A stretch of DNA of 64,000 nt from NCBI RefSeq assembly GCF_001190745.1, contig NZ_CP012196.1:1364001-1428000 (forward strand), written 5' to 3'. Origin of the DNA: Campylobacter gracilis. GTDB lineage: Bacteria; Campylobacterota; Campylobacteria; Campylobacterales; Campylobacteraceae. The number at the start of each line of letters is the position of its first letter. Positions within the stretch are counted from its first letter, which is position 1. Shown here one piece after another: positions 15,893 to 24,549 of the stretch. The notes beneath the pieces are model-generated. The model had not been told where the DNA came from. It did no database searches and saw nothing but the letters and a program-made list of their open reading frames with translations. The position numbers and the translations under genes were made by a program.

Positions 15893-18087
15893 TAGTCGAA
15901 AAACTCATTCTTGAGATTTAATGCGGCATCCTTTTTAATCCCGAAATTATTATTGTACGAAGTATCGCCGAATGGTAAATAATAGACATCTTTTAGCCCA
16001 TCAATACGCTTTATATTTAAACGCTTTGCATCAAATTCTGTGATATTTACACCAAATCTATTAATTTTCTTAATAGTATTCGTAAATATATCTTTCTTAT
16101 TAAATTTATCCATATCAAGCCTATTGATTTCAAAAATTTCATTTTGAAATTCTTTAATATAATCTTCTTTTGGCTCAATTATTACTAAAATTTTGAGCCT
16201 ATCATCCATCGCCTCGCTAATCTTTTCGTTTATATCGTAAAATCCTAGCTCTTGCATCTGCTCCGCCAAAAATAAGCCCTCTAAGCTTTGCTTTATGGCG
16301 CTGAAATACCTAGTGGAAATATCTAAAATTTCGCTTTCGATGATATCTCTTTGCTTTAGAATTTTTACCAAAATAGTATCGCTAATGCGTTTTAAATCAC
16401 CGTAAATGAGATCGGAATAGTCGCAAATATCGTTAAATACGTATAATTCTCCCAGAGCTGCGAAATTTCTATTTATACGACCGGCAGTTTGGATAATCGA
16501 GCTAATGGGCGCTATCTCTCTAAATCCGACATCAAAATCCAAATCCACACCAGCTTCGATAGACTGCGTAGAAATTAGCAAGATCGAATCACCGTGCCCA
16601 CTTTTATTTTTAGCAATTGCATCTTTTATATTTTCGATATCTTTTCGTTTGTGATCGTCGCACATATATCCGTTTAGGCAAAAAACTTTAAATTCGTCGT
16701 AAAATTCCAAAAATAGCTCTTGCGCTTTTTTAATGGTATTTACGACGACTAGTGTATTTTTGTTTTTTGCCAATTGTCTAATCTTGTCTTTTAAAGTACT
16801 TTCGTCACCATCAAACCACTTTAAGACGTATCTATTTTGATCTTTGAAATAATCTAAATTTGAAATTTCTTTAAATTTAGTCGCATCAACAATAGGCATC
16901 GTAGCGGACATAAAGATAAAAATGCAGCCAAATTTCTCCGCCATCATCTCGCAAAGTTTCATAAAATCCGCCCTGAGCTTATACGGTACCGCCTGCGCCT
17001 CATCGATTATTATTACACTATTTTTTAATCGGTTAAATTTTACGCTATCTTTATTTTTGTTTCCAAAGAGTGCAAATATAAATTGATATAGCGTAGTTAC
17101 GTTAATATCTCCGCTAAAAGAATCCATCAAAAATTTAACTTTAGAATAGCGATCTTGCGGGATGCTTTCATCTATCGTAGTTTTGTGATGAATTTTATGA
17201 ATTAATATATTTTTATCGTCTTTGAAAATCTCTTTTATCTCATCACAAACTTGATCTATGATAGCCGTAAACGGCAACACGTAAATAATACGTTCTTTAT
17301 TAAATTTAGCGGCAAAATTTAGCGCAGTCAAAGTCTTACCGTAGCCTGTAGGCGCAGTTAAAGTAAAAAGATTATGATTTAGATCGAAATTATTTAAAAC
17401 GAATTTTCTAAACTCGCTTCTTTTCGCATTTGGCTTACGATTTTCCAGGGCTTTGATATATTTTTCGATCGTATTAGAATTCACCGGTTTAGAAACAGGA
17501 ATTCTTTGATTAAAAATAGCTTCATATTTGTCACTATAAATAAGCGACGAAAATATGTCTTTGAAATTTAAAAAGTCATCGTAATCAAACTTCTTTTTCG
17601 CAAATTTGAAGTATTCTCTCAAATGCTTAGCTTTAATTAAAAGCTCATTTTTATCCCTTTTAATATCTTTGTAAATTTCTAAACCTAAAGCTTTATCTAC
17701 GACTTCATCCCAAAAGTCTAGCTCTTTCGAGCTCTCAAAATATTTGCCGAAATTTTTATTTTGCGTTGTAAGCTCACAAAAATTTTCTACATTTGCGTGG
17801 TGTGATACGATGGATAAAAATCCAAAAGCCATATCTAGCTCATTAAATTCTGAATTTAGTAAAAATATATAAGATGATAATAAAGCATGATTTTTATCTG
17901 AAATTTTTTCGGTAGGATTTTTGATATAAATTTGAAAATTAGTTTTTAGCTTAGCTATATCGTGATAAATTTTAATGCATTGTAAAAGCCTACTATCCGC
18001 TTCGGCAAGCATATTTGTTATATGCTTTATTAGCGGTTTGTTAGGATGTGATAGCGGCTCACTTTGCAAAGTAGACCTTGTAGTCAT
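15892..18087 (-). CDS. cas3: CRISPR-associated nuclease-helicase Cas3
   Basis: Target-degrading effector recruited by Cascade: N-terminal HD nuclease plus superfamily-2 helicase, 731 residues. HD domain: IYHDIAKLK (about 40-48), NHALLSSY (about 67) and SHHANVE (about 93). Helicase: Walker A TAPTGYGKT, Walker B/DEAQ in IIDEAQAVPY, motif III FMSATMP, motif V STQSIEAGVDLDFD and motif VI QTAGRINR. Overlaps cas5 by 29 bases and cas4 by one, so it is translationally linked in the operon. AT-rich relative to the housekeeping genes, like cas5, cas7 and cas8b. The normal His22-type start of the HD domain is present (KPLIKHI), so both activities appear intact. Confidence 0.95.
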   Translation of the reverse strand: MTTRSTLQSEPLSHPNKPLIKHITNMLAEADSRLLQCIKIYHDIAKLKTNFQIYIKNPTEKISDKNHALLSSYIFLLNSEFNELDMAFGFLSIVSHHANVENFCELTTQNKNFGKYFESSKELDFWDEVVDKALGLEIYKDIKRDKNELLIKAKHLREYFKFAKKKFDYDDFLNFKDIFSSLIYSDKYEAIFNQRIPVSKPVNSNTIEKYIKALENRKPNAKRSEFRKFVLNNFDLNHNLFTLTAPTGYGKTLTALNFAAKFNKERIIYVLPFTAIIDQVCDEIKEIFKDDKNILIHKIHHKTTIDESIPQDRYSKVKFLMDSFSGDINVTTLYQFIFALFGNKNKDSVKFNRLKNSVIIIDEAQAVPYKLRADFMKLCEMMAEKFGCIFIFMSATMPIVDATKFKEISNLDYFKDQNRYVLKWFDGDESTLKDKIRQLAKNKNTLVVVNTIKKAQELFLEFYDEFKVFCLNGYMCDDHKRKDIENIKDAIAKNKSGHGDSILLISTQSIEAGVDLDFDVGFREIAPISSIIQTAGRINRNFAALGELYVFNDICDYSDLIYGDLKRISDTILVKILKQRDIIESEILDISTRYFSAIKQSLEGLFLAEQMQELGFYDINEKISEAMDDRLKILVIIEPKEDYIKEFQNEIFEINRLDMDKFNKKDIFTNTIKKINRFGVNITEFDAKRLNIKRIDGLKDVYYLPFGDTSYNNNFGIKKDAALNLKNEFFD

Positions 18088-18772
18088 TTATTTGATAGAT
18101 ATTTCCTCTATTCTTTGCTTTGATTTGACTATTGCCGCTTAACTTAATAACAAAATCTTTAAAATCCTTAAAAATTCTACCCTCTTCACATCCGCAAGCC
18201 ATTCTAGCCGTAGTAAGTCTGATATCAAAGCTTTGTGCATCAAATATAAAATCGTCCATTAAAACGAACGTATCTATAAAACTTTCCTTTTCATGCACCA
18301 ATTCACAATTTTTTATCTCGATATATTTAAAATCCGCTATACAAAAATTTATACCTAAATATGGTGTGAAGACACATCTATGAGCTTTTAAGCTGTCGAT
18401 TATATTTTCTTTATAAGAAGCGTTTAAAGCACTTAAATCAACGAATATGACATATCTAGGATCTTTTATTAGCTCTTTATAAAACTGCTTTTTCTCGCTA
18501 GAATCTTGATAGCCTTGTTCGATATGCATACTTGAAGATAGAGCAAATTTTATACCGTTAAAAATCATAGTTTTTTTGCGAAATTGCGAACTTAAAATAA
18601 CGCTATAACCTATATCGTTAAGTTTAAAATAATTCATTTCACCTATAATCGCTCCCAAAAGCCCCATGATGGCAGTCTTTGGTGGCACCGGGTATGTAAG
18701 AGACGAGTAGATAGTAGCCGGATGAGAAAAATGCGCATAATCTCCCGATAGCTCAAAAGCTATTATATCCAT
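18059..18772 (-). CDS. cas5: Cascade subunit Cas5 (type I-B)
   Basis: Cas5 caps the 5' handle of the crRNA in the type I-B Cascade. 237 residues. Starts MDIIAFELSGDYAHFSHPATIYSSLTYPVPPKTAIMGLLGAI... in which the PPKTAIMGLLGA motif is the Cas5 family hallmark. Its ATG follows the cas7 TAA with no gap, and its end overlaps cas3. Belongs with Cas5h of the Csh subtype. Confidence 0.92.
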   Translation of the reverse strand: MDIIAFELSGDYAHFSHPATIYSSLTYPVPPKTAIMGLLGAIIGEMNYFKLNDIGYSVILSSQFRKKTMIFNGIKFALSSSMHIEQGYQDSSEKKQFYKELIKDPRYVIFVDLSALNASYKENIIDSLKAHRCVFTPYLGINFCIADFKYIEIKNCELVHEKESFIDTFVLMDDFIFDAQSFDIRLTTARMACGCEEGRIFKDFKDFVIKLSGNSQIKAKNRGNIYQINDYKVYFAK

Positions 18773-19690
18773 TTAAAATCCTCTTTTTATCCAATTACTA
18801 TCAAATTGTGATCTGTTATTTTGCTCGAAGTCAAAATCGCTCATATACTCTATTTTTTCGATTTCTTGCGCGTATCTGGTAAGTTTAGCTTTTAATCTAG
18901 AAAAATCAATCGTAAAATCATTTATACTTCTTATCTCCACATCTTCTTTGCTACTATTTATAGTTATACAGTTATTTAAATCTCCAGCAAAAGTATCATT
19001 TTTATATGTAATTACTAGCATAAACCTAGGCATCTGACCCATTTTCGTGCGAGTAATTAAATTCTTAGTCCCGCTCCAGAGCGCGCCTAAAATCACTTTC
19101 ACATCATCTTCACTTAAATTTGTAATCTTTGCACTATGATTATCCACTATTCCGTAAGTTGCAAAGATTGCATAATTTAAAAAATCTTCTTCTCTAAACG
19201 TTTTATTTGCCTTATCGCTACCGCTTGCAAACGCGCCGGTGCCCTTTATATGCTCTACCGCAACTCTATGAAGCGATCTGCTCATTCTAAACTGAATTGG
19301 TCCAACAAATTGAATTCCGGCTGTTTTTATGCCTTCTTTTTTCATCTCGTCTTTATCCGATATCGGCAAAACTCCACCAAATGCGCGAATATCGATAAAT
19401 TTAGATAAAATTTCTTTTTCAATCTCGATTTTTTCTTGCTTCACGTTAATTACTTCACGTATTGCGCTTTTGCAATCTAAGATATTTTCATCTCTTTTAT
19501 ACTCTTTAATGAAAATCGCACTTTCGTCTTTTTTCATAATTTCATCTCTAATTGTTCGCTTTATACGTACATCAGTAACTTCTGCTATACCTGTCTCATC
19601 GTCTATCCTAGGAGCGTTATCTCTTAGCATATCGCCGTTTGGATTAAAATTTTCGCCATCCCAAAGAAATAGAATTTCCTTCTTTTTCAT
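18773..19690 (-). CDS. cas7: Cascade backbone Cas7 (Csh2 family, type I-B)
   Basis: RAMP-fold protein that polymerises along the crRNA guide. 305 residues. The Csh2 signatures are visible: FLWDGENFNPNGDM, DVRIKRTIRDEI, DIRAFGGVLP, the FVGPIQFRMSRSLH stretch and GTGAFAS. Start overlaps the cas8b stop by one base and the stop abuts cas5, indicating one transcript and coupled translation. Confidence 0.94.
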   Translation of the reverse strand: MKKKEILFLWDGENFNPNGDMLRDNAPRIDDETGIAEVTDVRIKRTIRDEIMKKDESAIFIKEYKRDENILDCKSAIREVINVKQEKIEIEKEILSKFIDIRAFGGVLPISDKDEMKKEGIKTAGIQFVGPIQFRMSRSLHRVAVEHIKGTGAFASGSDKANKTFREEDFLNYAIFATYGIVDNHSAKITNLSEDDVKVILGALWSGTKNLITRTKMGQMPRFMLVITYKNDTFAGDLNNCITINSSKEDVEIRSINDFTIDFSRLKAKLTRYAQEIEKIEYMSDFDFEQNNRSQFDSNWIKRGF

Positions 19691-21483
19691 TACTCGTCTC
19701 CTTGAGTGTTATCTTTAATATATTTCGTAAAATCACTTCCGCCCATAGCAAAAGCTAGCGTTACATAAGCGCTCTTAACCCGCTTTTGAGATAAAAACGC
19801 ACTTGGTAAAATTCCAATCAAAATATCACGCATGATTTCTATATTAGCGCTTCTTTTTCCTCGCGATACATTGGAGAGTTTTTTGTTAGTTTCATCGCAC
19901 TTGGTCCAAATCCGTTCTAAAAGCTCTTTCGTAATTGCTCCGGCATTATTCAGCCATTTTTCAAATGAACTATTTTTGCTAATAGCAAATTGGCGATTTA
20001 TCAACCCTGCTGACATCATTCCTAGCAAATATGCACTCTGCAATACTTCATTATCTTTTAGAAATTCGCTATTTTTCAAAATAGAGCTTATTAGCTCTTT
20101 TTTATCGCTTAAGCTTTGCAAATTAACCTCCCTTTCAAATGATATTTTTTCATTTAAAGCACCTATTTCATTAAAGAAATTTTGATATTTTTCGATACTT
20201 TCTATACTTCTATTTTGATATGTCTTAACGCGATTAAAATAAAATCCCCATTCTATTTTTGACGCATAACTAGAATTAATATTGCCTTTATAAATCAAAG
20301 CAGCATATTTTTCCATCATATCATCTAAATTCATCCTATTTTGCGATAATAAAAAATCCATAATATCGATATTTTTAAGAAATAAATTTTGCATGTAAAT
20401 AGTATCGTCTTGTTGATCTTTACTATCTTTTCGCCTAATCGCCCTAATGTTATATCTACCCATTAAATCGGAAATTTTAGAAATATAAGACGGCAATACA
20501 TCATCTATTTGCAATAATACATTAACCGCGGCATTGCTTTTTTTATAAAATAAAATTGTATTTAGTACGGGCATATTTGCTTGTGCTTTAGCTACGAATT
20601 CCAATTCGTAATTAATACTTTCTTCGATATTTTGTATGCCTTGCAGATCTTTTTTCTTTTCGCTCGGATCTTTTAAAATTTCCACTATTTTTTCTAATAA
20701 ATTTGCATCATTTACCATTAACGTTGGTAAGATCGCCATTTTATCCCCGTAAAAATTAAAAGATAATTCCTTATCAATTGCCATAAAACCGTTTTTGACC
20801 AAATTTGCATTAGCGCTATTTAGAGGTAGTAATCTAACTTTAATGTCTTGCAAAGCAGTCGGTAGCTCATTTACGGAACAAAACGCCAAATTCGCATCTC
20901 CGCCAATACCCATATTATTTGCAAGCATATCATAACCATAAATTTTGGCAGTTTTACCATTATTACTATCGCTTAAATGACTCGTAAAAATACTTTTAAA
21001 ATACGCCGAAATCGGTCTACACTCCCAAGATAATGCAAAAAAAGTAGCCACTTTCATGCCTTTTTTCTTAGGCTCTTCTTGTAGAGCTGCAATTTCACTT
21101 AAAATATCATCAAAAAAGCTCTCGTTTAAGCTAGATAAATCCGTTAATATTTTATCGTTTTTGATATCGTCAGGATTGAAACAAGAGAGCATATTTTTTA
21201 CGGCTTTTAAAATTCCTTTTATAAATTTAGGAGTATCGTCTTTTACGGCTTTGCTAATGAATTGGACATTAGGGAACAAATTGCCAGAATTCGCGCCTAT
21301 GCCAAATCTACAAACTATTAAATCATCTCTTGAAATATTGTTATTTACTGATATTTCTTTGCTTTTAATATCGCAAAGATAAATTTTAATAGCATCGTAT
21401 TCATAGCTTTTATTGTTAATTTTAGTTTTTTGTTTATCATAAATCTCGCCGATACTAGAAAAAATTTTAACTATATCGCCCAA
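19690..21483 (-). CDS. cas8b: Cascade large subunit Cas8b (Csh1 family)
   Basis: Large Cascade subunit that recognises the PAM in type I-B. 597 residues, AT-rich, no catalytic motif visible. Family placement rests on size, on position directly upstream of cas7 (Csh2) and on typical Csh1 features such as YGYDMLANNMGIGGDANLAFCSVNELP and the C-terminal helical bundle (LGMMSAGLINRQFA). The best start is TTG 21483, seven bases after AAAGGAT; no nearby ATG fits. A consensus promoter lies 28 bases upstream. Confidence 0.88.
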   Translation of the reverse strand: MGDIVKIFSSIGEIYDKQKTKINNKSYEYDAIKIYLCDIKSKEISVNNNISRDDLIVCRFGIGANSGNLFPNVQFISKAVKDDTPKFIKGILKAVKNMLSCFNPDDIKNDKILTDLSSLNESFFDDILSEIAALQEEPKKKGMKVATFFALSWECRPISAYFKSIFTSHLSDSNNGKTAKIYGYDMLANNMGIGGDANLAFCSVNELPTALQDIKVRLLPLNSANANLVKNGFMAIDKELSFNFYGDKMAILPTLMVNDANLLEKIVEILKDPSEKKKDLQGIQNIEESINYELEFVAKAQANMPVLNTILFYKKSNAAVNVLLQIDDVLPSYISKISDLMGRYNIRAIRRKDSKDQQDDTIYMQNLFLKNIDIMDFLLSQNRMNLDDMMEKYAALIYKGNINSSYASKIEWGFYFNRVKTYQNRSIESIEKYQNFFNEIGALNEKISFEREVNLQSLSDKKELISSILKNSEFLKDNEVLQSAYLLGMMSAGLINRQFAISKNSSFEKWLNNAGAITKELLERIWTKCDETNKKLSNVSRGKRSANIEIMRDILIGILPSAFLSQKRVKSAYVTLAFAMGGSDFTKYIKDNTQGDE

Positions 21484-21510
21484 AATTTATCCTTTCTAAA
21501 ATATAGGTGA

Positions 21511-21539
21511 ATTATAACTAATTTTAATTATATTGTCAA
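21511..21539 (-). promoter_or_regulatory. Consensus sigma-70 promoter for the cas8b-cas1 operon
   Basis: On the minus strand TTGACA (21539-21534) and TATAAT (21516-21511) are both perfect and separated by 17 bases. The start of cas8b lies 28 bases downstream, so the effector and adaptation genes have their own strong promoter apart from cas6. Confidence 0.8.
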
Positions 21540-21599
21540 TAGTTATTGTGTTTTAATGAGATAATTTGCCTTTTTTGAATTTTTATTATACAATCGGTT

Positions 21600-22331
21600 T
21601 TAAAGCAAGCAATCATCCTTTTTAGGATTTGAAATTTGTGCTTTAATGCAGTCTTGCTTTACAACCTCCAAAACCCCTACTCCATAGTTCATGCACCCGC
21701 TTCCAGCGCCCGTGCCAAGGATCAAATTGATTAGTTCAGCCCTAGCTACAATTTTCCATCTTGCTTGCCACGTATATACCGGCTCGCGATTGTTGCCGTA
21801 ATAGAATTTCGCAGATTCACCCGGCTTTTGCCACAATAAATTTAACTCCATTTCGCCATCATATTTTCGCCCCATAATCGTTTCAAATCGCTGTAAAATA
21901 TTCGTCTTCATCATCTCTAAATGCCTGCTATCTTGCGGCTGCAAATAGACTTTATGCCCCAAAAGCCCGCTTACTGCGCACGCCACGTAGCCTTGCACAA
22001 TAGCTTCGTTCTCGCAAATTTTATGATTTTTTGCTTCGACGGTAGTTTGCGTAAATAGAATTTCACCCAAGCTTAGCCCGTCTTTTAGCACTGCTAGCGC
22101 GATTTTACGTTCAAACTCCGGCTCGCATGAAGCAAATCGCACGCGCAAGTCCTCTCCTCGCAAGATAAAATCAAACACCGTGCGTTTAAAAATTTTACCG
22201 CTTGATTCATGCCTGTATCCTACATGCTCCGAAGCAGGCAGATAGCGATAAAGAAAACCCTGAATCAGCTGCGAGAGAGATTTTGTAATTTTTAGATTTT
22301 TAGTTGGTAATTTTGCGTTGATGATTAGCAT
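21600..22331 (-). CDS. cas6: crRNA-processing endoribonuclease Cas6
   Basis: Cuts the CRISPR transcript in each repeat to leave the ATTGAAAC handle. Starting at ATG 22331, which follows AAAGGAGCGCAA, the protein has 243 residues. An upstream TTG at 22364 is in frame but lies in the glyS terminator hairpin and is rejected. The double-ferredoxin fold is suggested by alternating strands; the C-terminal Gly-rich loop LILGTGAGSGCMNYGVGVLEV is the Cas6 signature. 116 bases and a promoter separate it from cas8b. GC content is closer to the host genes than that of cas8b. Confidence 0.88.
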   Translation of the reverse strand: MLIINAKLPTKNLKITKSLSQLIQGFLYRYLPASEHVGYRHESSGKIFKRTVFDFILRGEDLRVRFASCEPEFERKIALAVLKDGLSLGEILFTQTTVEAKNHKICENEAIVQGYVACAVSGLLGHKVYLQPQDSRHLEMMKTNILQRFETIMGRKYDGEMELNLLWQKPGESAKFYYGNNREPVYTWQARWKIVARAELINLILGTGAGSGCMNYGVGVLEVVKQDCIKAQISNPKKDDCLL

Positions 22332-22359
22332 TTGCGCTCCTTTGCGCGGTAAAATTTTA

Positions 22360-22383
22360 CCCAAGGTTCGCGTAAACCTTGGG
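22360..22383 (-). terminator. Hairpin terminator after glyS
   Basis: Perfect nine-base stem CCCAAGGTT/AACCTTGGG with a six-base loop, 20 bases after the glyS stop on the minus strand, followed by TAAAATTTTA. The T-run is short, so it may be a moderate terminator and allow some read-through into cas6. Confidence 0.65.
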
Positions 22384-22403
22384 CGAATGAGCTCTAAGCG
22401 GAA

Positions 22404-24431
22404 TTAAAATCCTATCTCTTTGATATCGGCAAATTGCAAAAACGCGCGATAAATTTGCCCGATATTTGCGATACGATTTGTGCGTATCTTGACATCCTGG
22501 ACGTTTATCATTACGTTATCGAAAAAATCATCAATCACGCCTTTAAGCCCAAATAGTGAGCGCAGATACCCACTCACATCGTTTTCGTTGAGCTTAATCG
22601 CCCTGAACGCCGCATTTAGCGCACGCTCAGCGCCGTGTTCGAATAGGTTTTCGTCCACCGCGCCTATTTTTTCGTCCTTGATGATATTAGCTAGGCGCTT
22701 AAAGGTTGCAAAATTTTCCCCGAAATCCGCTGCTGCTGCGATCTCGCCCAGCGCCTTTATGGCCTTGCTTAGTAGTAATAGATCGTTTTCGCCGCTTGCG
22801 ATGCACGCCTTGATCACGGACGGATTTATCTCGTCAAAAATTCCATATAACCTATCTTTTATAAAATCCAGCAGCTTAGAAATGTCAAATTTCTTATAAT
22901 TTGGCGCCAGCTTTTGCGCCAGCGCATTCGCATCAAAGCTCAATCCTTGATTTAGTAAAATTTTAATTAGCCCCGTAGCTGCGCGGCGAAGCGCATACGG
23001 ATCTTTATTGCCGCTTGGAACTTTATTGATGCTAAAAAGCCCCAGGAGCGTTTCAAATTTCATCGCTATAGCGATTACGCTACTAAATACACCGCTTGGC
23101 AGCTCGCTATCCTCGCCGCTAGGCAGATATTGCTCGCGTATCGCGCGGCATACATGATCTGCCAGTCCAGCGTGTGCGGCATAGTAGCTGCCCATAATGC
23201 CTTGAAGCTCGCTAAATTCACCCACCATCGTGCTGCTAAGGTCTGCTTTACTAAACATTACAGCATTTTCCACATCCTGCGCAAAATCCTTTTTGCCGAT
23301 CTCCGCCTCAATCTGCGTAGCATAATCCGCGCTCAGTGCCCTTGCTACTGCTAGCTCGCGCACTTGCTTATCATAAACTGAGCCAAGAGCTTGCATATAG
23401 GATATTTGCTTAAGTTTTTCAGGGCTAAATTCCGCTTGCAAATCGCTTTTCCAAAAAAACATAGCATCGCTTAGGCGCGCGCGTAAAACTTTTTCATTAC
23501 CGCGTACTACAAGCTCGTCATCATCGGTGATCGCATTACTAACGACAACGAAATGATTGCTTAAGTTTTTACCCTCGAAAACGGGAAAATAGCGCTGATT
23601 CTCCTTCATCGAAGTGATAATGACCTCTTTTGGCACGCTTAAAAAATCTCGCTCAAAGCTGCCTAGCAGCGCAGTCGGGTACTCGGTGATCGCCGTTACT
23701 TCATCTAGCAACGCAGGATCGACCTCGATCTTAAAGCCATGCTTTTTCTCGAGCTTTGCAAACTCGCTTAGAATTTTATCTTTTCTTTTTTGCTCGCTTA
23801 AAATTACGCCGTTACGCTCCAGCAGTGCGAAATAATCCACGGCGTCTTTAAATTTAATCGCTTCGTAGCCAAATTTCCGGTGCGGAAAAAATGCAGCTGC
23901 GCTTCGCACGCCATAAATTTCAAAATCTACGTTTTGACCGCCCAAAACGCAGGCTATGCTTCTTATCGGACGGATAAACTCAAACTCGCCGCTACCCCAG
24001 CGCATCGCGCGTCCAAAATTTAGCGATCGTAAAAACTCCTCTATCATTTCGCCTAGAATTTCACGACTATCGCGCCCCTTTTGCACCTCAGCGTGGTAAA
24101 GCACCTCTTTGCCGCCCACCTGCCGAAATTCCAGCTCGCTTTCGCTTATGCCGTATTTTTTAGCGAAACTTAGCGCTGCAGGGCTCCACGCGCCGTCTTT
24201 GAGCGCGACGGACTTAGGTGCACCCGTACTTACGATCTGTGCATCATCGCCGCGTTGCGGAAAATCCTCGTGAAATAGCACAAATCTACGCGGGCTAAAT
24301 TCAAAGCGAAAGTCGCTATTTATGCGGTTAGCCTCAAGCACTGCGCGCCATTTTGGCGCGATATTCGCACGCTCTTTTAAAAACGGGATCGCAGGCAGCT
24401 CCTCGACCCCAATCTCAATGAGTAGTTCCAT
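22404..24431 (-). CDS. glyS: Glycyl-tRNA synthetase beta subunit
   Basis: Beta subunit of the bacterial alpha2beta2 glycyl-tRNA synthetase, needed for tRNA binding. 675 residues, normal length. Starts MELLIEIGVEELPA, the family signature, with FSPRRFVLF, GDSP-like and FPQRGDDAQI regions, the core VDPALLDEVTAITEYPTALLGSFERDFLSVPKEVIITSMKENQRYF split over 230-275, an HD-like stretch MVGEFSELQGIMGSYYA and a C-terminal anticodon-binding helical domain. Its start overlaps the 44-residue ORF upstream by 17 bases. glyQ is not in the window. Confidence 0.96.
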   Translation of the reverse strand: MELLIEIGVEELPAIPFLKERANIAPKWRAVLEANRINSDFRFEFSPRRFVLFHEDFPQRGDDAQIVSTGAPKSVALKDGAWSPAALSFAKKYGISESELEFRQVGGKEVLYHAEVQKGRDSREILGEMIEEFLRSLNFGRAMRWGSGEFEFIRPIRSIACVLGGQNVDFEIYGVRSAAAFFPHRKFGYEAIKFKDAVDYFALLERNGVILSEQKRKDKILSEFAKLEKKHGFKIEVDPALLDEVTAITEYPTALLGSFERDFLSVPKEVIITSMKENQRYFPVFEGKNLSNHFVVVSNAITDDDELVVRGNEKVLRARLSDAMFFWKSDLQAEFSPEKLKQISYMQALGSVYDKQVRELAVARALSADYATQIEAEIGKKDFAQDVENAVMFSKADLSSTMVGEFSELQGIMGSYYAAHAGLADHVCRAIREQYLPSGEDSELPSGVFSSVIAIAMKFETLLGLFSINKVPSGNKDPYALRRAATGLIKILLNQGLSFDANALAQKLAPNYKKFDISKLLDFIKDRLYGIFDEINPSVIKACIASGENDLLLLSKAIKALGEIAAAADFGENFATFKRLANIIKDEKIGAVDENLFEHGAERALNAAFRAIKLNENDVSGYLRSLFGLKGVIDDFFDNVMINVQDVKIRTNRIANIGQIYRAFLQFADIKEIGF

Positions 24432-24549
24432 CTTTATCCTTTTTTCGTTGATTTCGTTTTTCGTTTTTCTCCATCATTTCGCGGTTAAATCCTACGATCA
24501 TAAATATCATAAAAAGCACGAAAAATGCGGTTATAACGGCGTGTATCAT
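24415..24549 (-). CDS. 44-residue membrane peptide between exonuclease gene and glyS
   Basis: Minus-strand ORF from ATG 24549 to TGA 24415 with one membrane helix (MIHAVITAFFVLFMIFMIVGF) followed by a strongly basic tail (REMMEKNEKRNQRKKDKDG). Its ATG overlaps the stop of the preceding gene as ATGA, and its end overlaps the glyS start, so all three genes are translationally linked. That arrangement and the helix-plus-basic-tail design make it probably real. Function unknown. Confidence 0.6.
   Translation of the reverse strand: MIHAVITAFFVLFMIFMIVGFNREMMEKNEKRNQRKKDKDGTTH

Noticed and set aside
22332-22364. Longer Cas6 start
   Set aside because: The extra codons run through the glyS terminator hairpin; a strong ribosome site precedes the ATG at 22331.
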